64,000 nucleotides of DNA from Torymus aiolomorphi (lineage: Eukaryota > Arthropoda > Insecta > Hymenoptera > Torymidae), in contig CM070873.1 of assembly GCA_036365515.1 (NCBI GenBank), positions 193,439,104 through 193,503,103 on the forward strand. The letters run 5' to 3'. The position numbers and the translations under genes were made by a program. Below, piece after piece: positions 46,001 to 57,326 of the stretch. The first letter of the stretch is position 1; each line of letters opens with the position of its first letter. The notes beneath the pieces are model-generated. The model ran no database searches, was not told the origin of the DNA, and worked only from the letters and a program-made list of their open reading frames with translations.

Positions 46001-47908
46001 CAAGTGTGTCTGCTAGAAAAGAGTTGTATGAGAGGAGATTTAATCCTAAGAGAGAAATGGCTGCCAAGTTCTGGGACAAAATCGAGGAAAGTTCGAATAT
46101 ATGAGAATGTTCAAGATGCTGGTAAAATATCAGAAAAAGAAAAGAGATATTTTCAAGCATGCCATTGTTGATGCAGTGCCAGGCATTGAAGTTTTCAACA
46201 GTCTTAACAGACATACAACTGGGCAAGATGTGTCCTATTTGCAACTAAAAGATTATTTATTACAGGTTGAAAATACAATCAGGCCCAGAGAAGCACCAAA
46301 GGCAGACATGTTTGCGAGGCGAGGCCATCACAGAGACGGCGGTCGAGGCCGTGGAGATATGAGAGGAGCTGACCGTAACCAAACCAGTGCATCAGAGACG
46401 AGATGCTACTCCTGTGGCCTTGTTGGTCACTTGATTCGGAACTGTCCCACACCCGGGCAGCGGGTCTGCTATGTTTGTCATAAACCCGGCCACGAGGCCA
46501 GAGACTGTACGAACCGAAAGGGAGAGGGAGAGCGACGTGAAGAAGTCTCTGAAAAACGAACAAGACGAGACTAAAGACGGTCGGACATTGAAATCGAAGG
46601 AGAAAATCGCACTACAGGTGCATCCAATTCTACAGCACGTGGCAGAGCCAGCGCACGAGGCTCTGGAAGCAGAAGTCGTGGAGGCAGTGGTCGAGGCAGC
46701 CGTGCCTCGCACAACAGGACTATGAAAGACGCGAGAGACGAGTAAGGAGGAGAAGATGAGGACGAAGGTAACTCATTAGATTGGTGTTTAGTTAAGAAAG
46801 ATAAAAGCGATGTATTAGTGAAATTTATAGCTGACTTTGGATCGACAGAGCATTTGAGTAGGTCAGAACTGATTTTTGAAAATTTAGACGATAATGTCAA
46901 TCACACTGTGAGATGTACCAATAAAGATAATTCTTTAAGAACACCAGGCTCGGGATCAGTTAAATTCAAAACAGACAGAGGAGGATAGTTTGCATTATAG
47001 GATGTTGTATATTCGAAAGAATTATCCAAAAATTTGTTAGCTCTGAGACAATGTGTTGATCAGGGATTGCAGATATATTTAGATAATCAAAAGATAAATA
47101 TCTATGATCCATTTACTAAAGAAAGATTATTATCAGAAGTTTATAGAAATCCCTTCTGGATTATAAAATTGAAAGAAATTAAGAATAAAGATGAGGTAAA
47201 AGAAAGATACAAATCAAGCATTTTAGTTAGTACTAGATGTAAATCTAAACTAAATTCGAATAAAGTCAGTCAACCAAGCAAGTTAGAAATAAATAAGAAA
47301 GTAAAATTGTCAAAGAATTAGATCTAGTGTCCACTGGAGATAATAGAAAAGTTCATAATGTAAATTTCGAATTAAAAGATGGGGAGTTTGGAGAACTTAA
47401 AGAGATCAGAGATGAAAATTCAGATGAGATAGAAAGTAGCAAAACAATAATAAGGCACATGAGACGAGGCATGTGAAATTTTTAGAAAACAAAGTGTATA
47501 GGAAAATTAAAAAGGGAGATCAGAGGGAGTTTCTGATTCGGACAGTGACACAGAGTCAGGTGCGAATGAAAGAGATATAACGTATCATGCATTGCTAGCT
47601 AAAATACCGGGAGATCCTCAAACTTATCGACAGGCGATTAACTCAGCAGAGGGAGAAAATAGGAAGTGGGCTGTAGAATCTGAATTAAATTCAATTAAAG
47701 ATAAAGGAGTGTTTGAGGTTGTGAAAAGAGAAAACTTGTTAAGGGGCAAAGCTAACAATAATATCCTAGATTCTAGGTGGATTTTTAAATAAAAAAAAGG
47801 GATGAGGCATGTAATACAAAATATAAAGCCAGATTAGTCATGATGGGGTTTAAAGACAGAAACAATTATGAATTGAGAGAAACATATTCGCCCAATGCGA
47901 TTGTTAAT
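43002..47908 (+). pseudogene. Copia-like retrotransposon gag-pol, decayed, with a 2-kb leader intron
   Basis: A first exon (43002-43038, MAAGGPGETTDK) ends at AAAG|GTATGTAAG and joins in frame to 45040 (TTTTACAG|G), then reads 47 more codons. A one-base break follows near 45178. Next come a Glu/Lys-rich coiled coil (45190-45490), a gag-like region (45900-46300) and two CCHC knuckles (CYSCGLVGHLIRNC, CYVCHKPGHEARDC). Then a protease-like IADFGSTEH, where Copia has DSGA so the active site is altered, and the LALRQCVDQG region to ~47320. The integrase is missing. An RT start (RWIFK ... KARLVMMGF ... ETYSPNA) ends abruptly at the transposase. Several stops and frameshifts make it non-functional. 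Confidence 0.75.
43039..45039. other. GC-rich leader/intron with tandem repeats
   Basis: Between a strong donor and acceptor lie ~2 kb that are far more GC-rich than the window. 43144-43380 has four ~58-bp units starting GAAAAGCGCGAA. 43620-44500 has about three ~290-bp diverged units with GAGAGA tracts, CAGCGCGAATA and GGCGCGG. Long minus-strand frames (up to 338 aa) are low-complexity products of this repeat and are not called. Confidence 0.6.
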
Positions 47909-48939
47909 ATGATAATGATTTTAGGAGAGTGTAATAATAATTATCGTGCTGCAGCAACACTTTATGCTGAACGTTTTCCAGATAGAAGCCATCTTACTAA
48001 CGTGACAATACAAAGTTTAACTGCCAGAGCTCGTCAAGGACGCCTTGCTCGCCAACGCAGGTGTCGCGAGTACAACGAAGATGATACTCGTGTCGTTACT
48101 ATTCTTGCAGCTATTCATCTTAATCCTCATATCAGCAGTCGTCAAATTGAAAGGGAAGTCGGTATTCCAAGAAGAACATTTCTGAGAATTCTAAATAGGC
48201 TAAATTATCATGCTTACCATATCACGCTCGTACAGGAATTGACAATAAATCACATGCAAATGAGGATTGAATTTTGCCAATGGGCTTTACGGACTATAGA
48301 AAATGATCCCAATTTTTTCAACTATGTCCTTTTCTCTGACGAAGCAAAATTTTATAGCGATGGACATTTAATAGGCACAATTGTCATTATTGGTCAAATG
48401 AGAATCCTCACTGGCACAGAGCTGTAGACCATCATCATCGTTGGAGCCTTATGGTATGGTGTGGAATTGTAAATGGATATTTGATTGGCCCTTACTTTTT
48501 TGAACGGAACGTTAATGAAGAGAGTTATTTGCACTTAATTAGAGACCAGTTACCAGAATTATTAGAAGATGTTGATTTAGAAACCAGACGAAGACTATGG
48601 TTTCAGCAGGACGGTGCAGCAACACACTTTGCACGAACTGTCCGACAATTTTTGAATCTGAATTATCATGGAAGATGGATTGGTAGAGGAGGCCCAGTTA
48701 ATTGGCCTCCTAACTCACCTGATCACACATCTCTGGACTTTTATTTGTGGGGCTTCCTAAAGAATGTGGTTTTTCAAGACCGCCCCACAACTAGAGAAAA
48801 TATGCAATATCACATTCGTCAAGCATGTGCAGCAATTCCAAGACAAACTCTACTTAACACTGTACAACATTTTCAGAGGCGCTTAACTTTGTGTCTACAA
48901 GCAAATGAAGGTAACTTCGAACATTTACTTCGTGGTTAA
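47909..48939 (+). pseudogene. DD41D transposase with one frameshift, fused at its N-terminus to Copia RT
   Basis: The helix-turn-helix region (GECNNNYRAAATLYAERFPDR ..., shortened at its extreme N-terminus) and first aspartate (VLFSDEAKF) are in the first frame. A one-base shift near 48372 moves to the frame of the rest: CHYW-type motif, MVWCGI, second aspartate in QQDGAATHFAR, and third in SPDHTSLDFYLWG with 41 residues between. The family's SPDLTPLD is SPDHTSLD here. It ends at FEHLLRG, as in the remnant at 2438-2685. The reading frame upstream is open through Copia RT (from 47840), giving a 195-codon chimera. It should not make active transposase. Confidence 0.88.
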
Positions 48940-48943
48940 AACA

Positions 48944-49093
48944 GTGAGAGGCAAGGGGACTCACGTTAAACAAGCACCCCAGTGAGAGGCAAGGGGACTC
49001 ACGTTAAACAAGCACCCCAGTGAGAGGCACGGGGACTCACAGTAAACAAGCACCCCAGTGAGAAGCAAGGGGACTCACGGTAAACAAGCACCC
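48944..49093 (+). repeat. four tandem 38-bp hairpin units
   Basis: Units start at 48944, 48982, 49020 and 49058. Each has GTGAG-11 nt-CTCAC then TAAACAAGCACCCC. They begin 5 bp after the transposase stop. The conserved ~33-bp box (CTACGTCCACGTCGTT ... CTGGGTAACGCTAAA) follows at 49111-49147. Confidence 0.92.
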
Positions 49094-49863
49094 AAAAGGA
49101 AACAGAAATTACTACGTCCACGTCGTTCTTTCTGGGTAACGCTAAAAGGACAACCTTTTCAAGGTCAATATTTTGAAGGTCTTTGTCACATTGGAGTTGA
49201 ATATTCCGCATAAAAGTACATGAATTAATATTATTCTATCAGAAAATGCAATGAAATAGCAACCACAGGATTTCTTAACATTTCACCTTGAAATGACCTT
49301 CTAAGGGTCAAAGAAACTTTCGAAATACCGTTTCGGACGTAAAATTTCGCGATCTTTCCGAATCCGGTGTCAAAAATAGGGTTTCCCATTTAAAAAAAAC
49401 ACCATGACCTCCAATATTCATGAAAACACTGGTTTTTCTGGAATTTGACCTTGATATGACCTTCTAAGGGTCATAAAACAATCTCGAAATACCGTTTCGG
49501 ACGTAAAATTTCGCGATCTTTCCGAATCCGCTGTCAAAAATAGGGGTTCCCATTTAAAAACAACACTTTGACCTTCAAATGACCTTGAAAATAGATTTCA
49601 AGGTCAAATTCAAGGTCACCATTATTTGACCCCCTTTGTCATGAACAACTTTTGTCTGAACCATTTTTTCGTTTTACCTTTTAGGAACGGAGCAATTCGG
49701 GTGTATAGATTAAAATGGTCCACCGTGTATAATTTAAATATTTTAATTATTCTTACGTGTGGATTATTTTATTTTAATTATATATTGGGCAAATTTTAGA
49801 AGTAAAAAGTTTGATTATTATGCATTAATTATTATTTATTTCTTCTAAAAATATAACATAAAA

Positions 49864-50638
49864 TTATGTAACATTATTTATCCATTTAAAATCGTTGATT
49901 ATTGTATAATTCATTTCAATATATTTATCATTCTTCATTAATATATTAGTATAATATCCGTCATTAATTGTATTACCATGATGAAGAATTGAACTTACAA
50001 TTTTATAATTTTTATTGCCTATTGTTATATTTATTTGTGATATAATTTCAATATTATAATTTATTATTTTTTTTAATTCATACGAATCATTTATTATAAA
50101 TAAGGACAATTGTAGAATTAAAATTGTATTATTTTTTGGTTGTATTATGTTTTGTTGCTGCAAAATACATTTACAAATATTGCATTTTCCTTCTATGTCT
50201 GTAAATTTATTAAAATTATAGTTAATTATTTGTTGTAAGTTATAATGTTTATTTTGATTTTTAAGTGTAGGTAAATCTAATATAATCACATTATTATTAT
50301 TTCATTGTTCATTGAAATAATTGCAATGTTTACATTTTGATTGCACGATCAGTTTGTGTTCAATTGTATATTTTAATACAGGAGATTTTAAACATATAAC
50401 CATTATAAATTCAGGTACATCTTGTTGACGTTTTTCAGCATATTTTTCGTCTATAAATTTTCTAAAATTAAATATATCTATTTTATTTTTATTTGTGTAT
50501 TGTTCCATTATAGTTTTTAAACAATCTCCTGTTACATCATTATTAATATTATTTCTTAAAGTTGAACAATGTAAAAGTGATTGAATTGTTGCATTAGCGT
50601 AACATGAAACTTTATCTGTATTCGGTAATCCTTTAATC
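49864..50638 (-). pseudogene. ubiquitin-specific-protease-like (C19) domain, inactive
   Basis: On the minus strand a TTTTTAG acceptor precedes IKGLPNTDKVSCYANATIQ, which has the shape of a USP Cys box (N-x4-CYxNA-xxQ). QQDVPEF and the KCKHC zinc-type pair follow, then an in-frame TGA near 50293. The same frame then continues to a second Cys pair (CNICKC) and a His box, ILHHGNTINDGYYTN. USPs remove ubiquitin and need the His of GHY; here it is Tyr. With the stop and the lost His, this copy cannot be an active protease. USP-like proteins occur both as host genes and within some insect mobile elements. It lies 180 bp upstream of a divergent jockey-like element, and its parent gene is unknown. 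49730-49863 shows only AT-rich DNA. Confidence 0.7.
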
Positions 50639-50817
50639 TAAAAAAAAAAAATTATTAAATTATTAAATTATTATAAGTTATTCATTTTGTATATTATAAA
50701 AAGTTGTAAATGTAAATTTTTAATTTTATACATAATTTAAAAAAATATTTAATATTCATACATAAAAAATATTTAATATACAAAAATAAGAATACAAACA
50801 AGACAACCATAATAATT

Positions 50818-51372
50818 GAAGTTCCGAGAGAGCTATATAACCATATTAGTGACAATCAAAATAGAATCTTCATTGGATATCAAAGCTGTAAGGTATGGGA
50901 TTTAATAAACATCAAGCCCTGCTTAAACTATGGAAGATTTGGACATAACACATTGAAATGCAAAAACACTCTATGCTGCTTAAAATGTGCAGGTCCGCAT
51001 AAGACTTTCCAATGTGATAATAATTCATCCAACATTACATGTGTCAATTGTTTTTACAGCAACTCGAAGTATAACACAAATTTCGAGGTTAAATATATGG
51101 CTAATGACACAGAGAAATGTGCAATATTCAAAAATAAGCTCAATAGATATATAGATATGACTGATTATCCGATAAGACCTACTACACCAAGATACTTAGG
51201 TAAAGTAGGAAACAGCAATCAAGCCACTTCGATGACCAGCTCGACTAGCGCAACTATGCTGAATTCGTCGTATAGAGCCAACTCAACTAGCGCAACTACG
51301 CTGATTCCGCCGTTTAGAGCCAGCATCGTATCTCCAACACATACGACACCAAGGAAACAGCAAACTACATAA
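50818..51372 (+). pseudogene. jockey-like element ORF1 (gag with CCHC knuckles)
   Basis: The reading frame from 50818 gives EVPRELYNHISDNQNRIFIG and the usual gag order: a first knuckle where one Cys is Tyr (CLNYGRFGHNTLKC), then CLKCAGPHKTFQC and CVNC. A Ser/Thr-rich tail with a 48-bp direct repeat (about 51234-51320) ends at the stop at 51372. Gag proteins of non-LTR elements bind the element RNA. The altered first knuckle suggests decay. ORF2 follows at once. Confidence 0.75.
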
Positions 51373-51449
51373 TGGAGCAACACGTCGATCTCATTGAAGA
51401 ATTGCAAAAAGAAGTAATACAAGAAGAAACGTCATTTCCTGATCTTAAA

Positions 51450-54054
51450 ACTCTTAATAAGACTATAAATAAAAAATATATTTTGATACTATATGTCAAT
51501 ATTAGAAGTCTAAATCACAATTATACGAAATTGAATATTCTTATTAAGAGCTTGAAGATCAAACCATATATAATTAATTGTATGTACAGAAACATGGAAT
51601 TTACCCAATCCTCAATTTTTTGCAATGCAGGGATATAAATTATATTACAATAACGGTAAATTCAATCAAAATGATAGTGTCGTTGTATATATAAAAGATT
51701 GTGTATCAGAAATTACTGAAACAATCGAAATTGGTAGACTCAAAGTACTAAACTCACGAATAAGTCTAAATAACAACAGTAATCTTGAAATTTCCGCATT
51801 ATATCGATATCATGATTTACCGCGCCTTGAATTTATTTCGAATGTAAAATCATTTATCAATAGCAAAAGAAATATAAAAAACCACCTGATTATTGGTGAT
51901 TTTAATATTGATATTATGAAAGAAGATGAATATAGCTTAGAATTATTAGACAATATGATGGAAAAGGGTTTCTTCCCGGGCTTTATACGTACAACTAGAC
52001 CAAATGATAGTGGCGGAAGCGGTACATGCATTGACAACATGTACATAAAAGCTTCATCTACAGACACTAAAACTTTTAAACTCTCGATTCCTTTTACTGA
52101 TCATTACCCACTTCTCTTGAAACTGAATAAGTCACCAAAATTAAAACATGAAAATATCCAGTATCACTGTAATTACTATAAACTTTCAAGTATAGCTATT
52201 ACAAAAAATTGGAATGTTATAGAGTCAATGCGTGATCCCGATGAAGCTACCACATTCTTGATAAATGAAATACAAGACTGCTTAGAAAAGTCTAAAGAAG
52301 CGCTTAAAACAAAAAGTAACAAGAGATATCCAAGGAAGGATTCGATATCTAAGGCAATCATGATCTTATTAATTCTTAAATTAGAATATAAGAATTACAC
52401 AAAGAGGCTAGACAAAATTATTAATGAGGCAAAAATAAAACATGAAAGAAATTTAATTAAGAACAATATTAATAATGCCAAACAACTTTGGAAATACGTA
52501 AAAAAAAAATGGGAACCAACGTGAAAAAGAATAACACAACAAATAAGATAATATTAAATAACAATTGCACAATAGAGGATCAGAGCAAATTGCCAATCAT
52601 ATGAATTCATACTTTTGTAAAATTGAAAAAGATCTAAGTAACAACATTGTAAAATCCAATGGTAAGCAATTACAATTACCAGCAATGAACATGAATACAA
52701 TTTACATTAAACCGACTAATAACGCGGAAATTCTTCAAATAATTGATAACATGAAAATAAAAAATGGTGGGGTAGATAACATTACTACCAAAACACTAAA
52801 AATACTATCATATCAAATTGTTAATGCACTAACACATATCCTTAATCTTTGTATTGAAAAATCAACATAGCCTTAAGCGCTTAAAACAGCTGAGGTAGTT
52901 CCTACTTTTAAATCTGGTAGTAAAATGGAAACATCAAACTATAGACCGATATCTCTAATTTCTAACGAAGCAAAGATATTTGAAAAAATTGTATATGTTC
53001 GTTTACAATCATTTTTGGACAGTAATAATTTGTTAGCGCACAATCAATTTGGATTTATAAAAAAGAAAGGTACCAAATATGCTCTTACAATTAGTTACTT
53101 AATGAACATAATCTATAAGAAATTAGACAAAAGTAAACCAATAGCTATTGCATTTTTAGATCTGGCAAAAGCTTTTGATACTGTCAACCATGCTATTCTA
53201 TTAGGCAAATTATATAATTATGGAATAAGAGGTAAAGCGCATGCACTTATATCTAACTATCTTAGTAACAAAAAACAAAAAGTAAGAATAGGAACAAGTG
53301 AAAGCTATTATGAAACGATAACTACAGGTGTGTCGCAAGGTACCATACTAGGACCACTCTTATTCATAATTTACGTAAACGATTTACTAACAAACAAAAC
53401 AGATAGTACCATCGCATATGCCGATGATACCGCTATTATTTCAACAGATGATAACTGGGAGAAGGTTGAAAATAAAATGAACAAGTACTTAGAAGATATA
53501 AATATTTGGCTAGCACTTAACAAACTATCACTAAATATAAAGAAAACTGTGTACATAACTTTTGGTAACTATTGTGATAGTGTTCCCGAAGATATGAACA
53601 TACGCATACAAGGTACTAAATTGAGCAGGGTAGAATACTGTAAATATCTAGGTATAATTATTGATTATAGGCTAAAGTGGGATAAACGTATTGAATATAT
53701 AATAAAAAAACTAAATATATAATATATATACTGTACAAATTATCAACATATATGCAATCTGACACACTTAAGATAATATATTATGCATTTTTTCATAGTG
53801 TCATCAGCTATGGAAATATTGCATGGGGTGGTGCATATAAAAACAACTTAAAATTACTACAAAACATTCAAAATAGGATTTTAAAAATTGTAAACAAAAA
53901 TATTTTCAATCGATACAACCTCTTGAATCTAAAACAAATTTTTGCTTACGAATGTGTAACGTATCATTATAATGAACTTAAGAATTTACACTTAACATCG
54001 ACTAGCAAAACTAGAAATAAACTTATAATACCACCAAAGTGTTCGAAAACTGTT
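51450..54054 (+). pseudogene. jockey-like non-LTR element ORF2 (endonuclease + reverse transcriptase), decayed
   Basis: An APE-type endonuclease (ILYVNIRSLNHNYTKLNIL, IIGDFNIDI, SGGSGTCIDN, FTDHYPLLLKL) is followed by the RT: NYRPISLISNEAKIFEK, FLDLAKAFDTVNH, GVSQGTILGPLLFIIYVND, YADDTAII and EYCKYLGIIIDYRLKW. The catalytic YADD is kept. A 4-base insertion near 51588, stops near 52522, 52868 and 52874, and a break near 53720 disable it. The RT C-terminal part ends at CSKTV (54054), where Penelope sequence begins in the same frame. The enzyme would nick target DNA and copy the RNA in place. Confidence 0.85.
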
Positions 54055-55082
54055 AGTGATAAAGATAATAAGATTGGCACACCTATGGGATCACCTATCT
54101 CTCCCTTATTCGCTGACATAGTCATGGAAAATCTTGAAAACGACTGTTTAGACACACTAAAAAGAAAATACAATATTGTCCCTCTCTTCTACTTTAGATA
54201 TGTTGATGACACCTTATTATGCATTAAAAAGGTGATTTGGAATTGACTTTAAATATTTTTAATAATTATAATGAACACTATAAATTTACACATGAAATAG
54301 AAGTTAATAATCAAATAAACTTTTTTGATATCACCCTCATCAGATCAAACAATAAAATAATTACAAATTGGTACCAAAAACAAATGGCATCCGAAAGATT
54401 ATTAAATTATAACTCTAACCACACTGTACAACAAAAAAGAAATATTATTTCTAACTTAGTGGATAGAGCGATTCTGTTATCTAATGAAGAATTCCATAAT
54501 ATTAACATTCGTAAAATTAGACAAATACTCTCCTTAAATGACTATCCTAAAACATACATAGACAATTGCATTCACAACAGACTTCGCGAAATAAAATACT
54601 CCAACAAAACGACATCGTCCAACAGGGATCTCCAACCTATTGTTTCTATTCCATTCCAAGAAGAATTTTTTCATAAATGTAGTAGAATTCTTTCCAAATA
54701 CAATATACGCACGATGCCACTCATCAATAAAAAACTTAATAACGTTATTAAGCTTGGGAAGGACAAACTTGAAAAAATGAATACGTGTGGGGTTGTATAT
54801 AAGATCAACTGTAAGACCTGTCCTGCTACATACGTGGGAGAAACTAAAAGAGCTTCAAAAATTCGAATCAAAGAACATGAAAAAGATAAGAAAGACAAAT
54901 CCATGATAGCTGTACATGCTCAAAACAACTCCCACATTATAGATTGGGAGAATACACAAATATTGGATAAGGAAGTTGATTACAAAAAAACGAAAAATTT
55001 CGGAAATGATTTACATCAATAGTACAAAAAATACAGTTAATAAAACAGAGGATAAACAAAATTTAAATAATGTATACAAATC
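54055..55082 (+). pseudogene. Penelope-like element 3' part: RT end and GIY-YIG endonuclease (two frameshifts)
   Basis: GTPMGSPISPLFADIVMENL and FRYVDDT are Penelope RT motifs. A frameshift at about 54236 leads to the long frame ending in the endonuclease: CGVVYKINC-KTCPATYVGETK, with RIKEHE. A second shift near 54985 leads to a tail with SEMIYINSTKN. RT motifs before the palm are missing, so it is 5'-truncated. A hammerhead motif lies 240 bp downstream. The insertion joins the jockey-like ORF in frame. The other Penelope fragment (4733-5545) is only moderately similar, so two families are present. Confidence 0.87.
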
Positions 55083-55323
55083 GCTCTTTAACTTTCTATT
55101 ATGACTTTATGTATGTAAACAAACTGACTCGTATATATATAAGTAGAGATGTGTACGGTTTCCCACAACATTGACTTTATTCGTTTGACGTTGCTAATAA
55201 AGTCATCTTTTATTAGCATAGATTTTTTGTTGTGGTAAGCTTGGTCTAATTATTATTGTTAATTTATTATCTCTGTTTAATTGTAAAATAAATTCTAACC
55301 ATTTTGTATATTTTTAATAAAGC

Positions 55324-55354
55324 CTGAAGAGGTCAGTAATCAAGCTGACGAAAC
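55324..55354 (+). ncRNA. hammerhead ribozyme motif of a Penelope element
   Basis: CTGAAGA, helix II GTCAG/CTGAC and GAAAC are in the right order and spacing, just downstream of the Penelope coding remnant. Also nearby is the dyad GCTAATAAAG ... CTTTTATTAGC (55191-55220). Cleavage is not shown. Confidence 0.7.
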
Positions 55355-55369
55355 GTCGCACAAGCTACA

Positions 55370-56265
55370 ATTATGTTTCTTTTTTCTACGTATTGGCCCT
55401 CACAGGATCCCATATATATTACTATATTTCACATGTTTATAAATATTACAAAATGTAGGATTTTCGAAACACTTTTTCTAATTATAATAGTTTGTAATCG
55501 TTTCAAACAGTTTCTAGTAGTTTTAAACAGTTTCGAACAGTTTAAAATAATTTTGAATTCGATATATTTAAGAAAAATTGAATAATTATTAAATTATTAT
55601 TATTAATAATGATAATTAATAATTTTCTAACAGCCATATTATTCTAGTCATAATAATCAATTAATAATTAATTATATTAGTTCATACTTTTAGTTTTTAT
55701 TTAATTATTAATTACTAATATAAAAGTATTATTATTTTAATAATAATAATTAATAAATATTTAATAGTTATTAAATAATTTCATAACTATTATTAACTGT
55801 TAAAAAATGTTACAAACAGTTATAAATAATTAGTAACGTACAAAATCCTACATTTTATAACTATTTTTAACAGTTTATAACTCTTATTAATAGTTTCTAA
55901 CTTTTCTGAACAAAAATATTTCCGGTAGGATTTTTCTAAAATTTTCAAATTAGATTTCCCGAGCAGTATCGGATCTGATTGACGAAGTTATCAGCAGATT
56001 TCTGTTTTACCCACAGAAAGCTCAGGAAACCGAACCCGATTATAATAGGGAAATCTTGTAAAAACCATATTTAACATGTAAGAATAATAAATAATAATTT
56101 TTCAATAGATTGGCCCATTTGTTTAAAACATTTGATTAATGATAGGAATGTTTAAGTCCTATTAATATTTATTTTTTGTTATTTATAATAACTATTGTAT
56201 AATAAAAGTAGAGTAGGTTGAACTATGCGAGTTTCATAATCATAACTGTGTATACCAATACCCAT
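55370..56265. other. very AT-rich stretch with TAAT repeats
   Basis: Loose TTATTAATAAT and GTTT(C/T)(A/G)AACAGTTT repeats (55480-55900). No gene recognised. Confidence 0.5.
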
Positions 56266-56269
56266 CTTA

Positions 56270-56330
56270 GAGTAATGATTACGACGTTGGACTAGCAGCT
56301 GAAAGGAAGGTTCAAATCCCGATGACATCA
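56270..56330 (+). pseudogene. tRNA-like sequence
   Basis: TTAGAGTAATGATTACG (D-arm-like) and a perfect B box GGTTCAAATCC have tRNA spacing, with CATC/GATG at the outer stem and a T8 run after it. The middle reads TTGGACTAGCAGCTGAAAG with a possible AGC (Ala) anticodon, but the stems are imperfect. A tRNA relic or SINE head. Confidence 0.5.
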
Positions 56331-56337
56331 AAATTTT

Positions 56338-56556
56338 TTTTCCTCACACCGGGCCAAAAGTGCCTTATTCCCGCCCGGCTCCGAAACGGAAATATGGCAT
56401 TTTCGTCCTCGATGTGAGGAAAAATAGTATACGCACCACGAGAGTAAAATTGGCCACCCCCAGCTCGTGTTTGCCACCCTCGCCTTCGGCTCGGTTGGCA
56501 ATTTACACGAGCTGTGGACTATCCAAGTTTTTTCCTCCCATGGTGCGTAATGTACT
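56338..56556. mobile_element. GC-rich dyad and short MITE
   Basis: CCTCACACCGGGCC ... GATGTGAGG (56343-56421) is an imperfect dyad related to 11233-11314. It is followed by TAGTATACGCACCA ... GTGCGTAATGTACTAT (56428-56556), which shares the GCTCGTGTAAATTGCCA-type core with the giant-element arms at 19890 and 25790. Confidence 0.6.
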
Positions 56557-57270
56557 ATAATTTCTTTATTTACAATTTCAGACTTTCAATAATTTAATAT
56601 GCGTATAAATAATGTTATAAATTAAAAATAATTAATTTCAATAACAATATTCAATTTAATAAACATTTAAATAAACATTAACTTGTGCATAACGTAAATA
56701 TATTCAATAATTAATAATAAGCGCGAAAATGAGGATAAAAGTTTTTTTTTGTTTATATCCGTATTATTATTTCTATTTTATTTATTAACAATCGCTTTTA
56801 TTTACTATTTTTTATTAATAAATGATTGTTATTAATATAAATTAATTTAAATTTAATTTAAACAAATGACGATTTTTTTGTTTGGTAAGAAATCAATTAT
56901 ACAACATTAAATAAATGTTCGTTAATTAATAATTTATAGATATTCATCGTAGAATAATTAAAATCACGATCGAATTGTACCCGAAAAGTAGTCCCCATTC
57001 TTATCGGATTTCCCTATCCAAATCCCAGAAAAAAAGTGGGACACTACCCAGTCGGGATCCAAATAGGATTCCCTACAAGATTCCTACTAGTTGCAGGGAA
57101 TCCCTAGCAGATTCCTACCTGAGTTCTTTTTGAATTTCTACACGGGAACTGATTACTTACGTTGATGTTGATGGTTTATTGTAGTTTCAAAAATTAATAT
57201 TTGGATTGCTAAACCACCATTTCCCACTGAAAAAGATCGCACGATGATCCTGCCACCCTGCTAAAAATAA
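56557..57270. other. AT-rich stretch, no gene recognised
   Basis: 56990-57140 is less AT-rich, with repeated GATTCCTAC/GGAATCCCTA words. Nothing is identified. Confidence 0.45.
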
Positions 57271-57326
57271 TCAGTTGCTAAAACAGCTGCGAACACATCT
57301 GAGTTCGCAGCTGTTTTAGCAGCTGA
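57271..57326. repeat. 24-bp-stem hairpin
   Basis: TCAGTTGCTAAAACAGCTGC-GAAC pairs with its near-exact complement across an 8-nt loop (ACATCTGA). Size is like a small RNA precursor, but it is probably a short palindromic repeat. Confidence 0.7.

Larger units (their letters stand above)
42188..49729 (+). mobile_element. composite long-TIR DD41D transposon containing half a Copia element
   Basis: The left end TACACGGTGGGCCATTTTAA and the right-end complement TACACGGTGGACCATTTTAA are inverted copies with ~440 bp of matching arm (42188-42628 and about 49290-49729). The flanks give TATA on both sides. Inside the left arm a Copia retrotransposon begins at 42677; it stops inside its reverse transcriptase at ~47908, where the DD41D transposase begins. 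The right side is a normal element end: transposase, four hairpin units, conserved box, 3' TIR. Confidence 0.8.
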
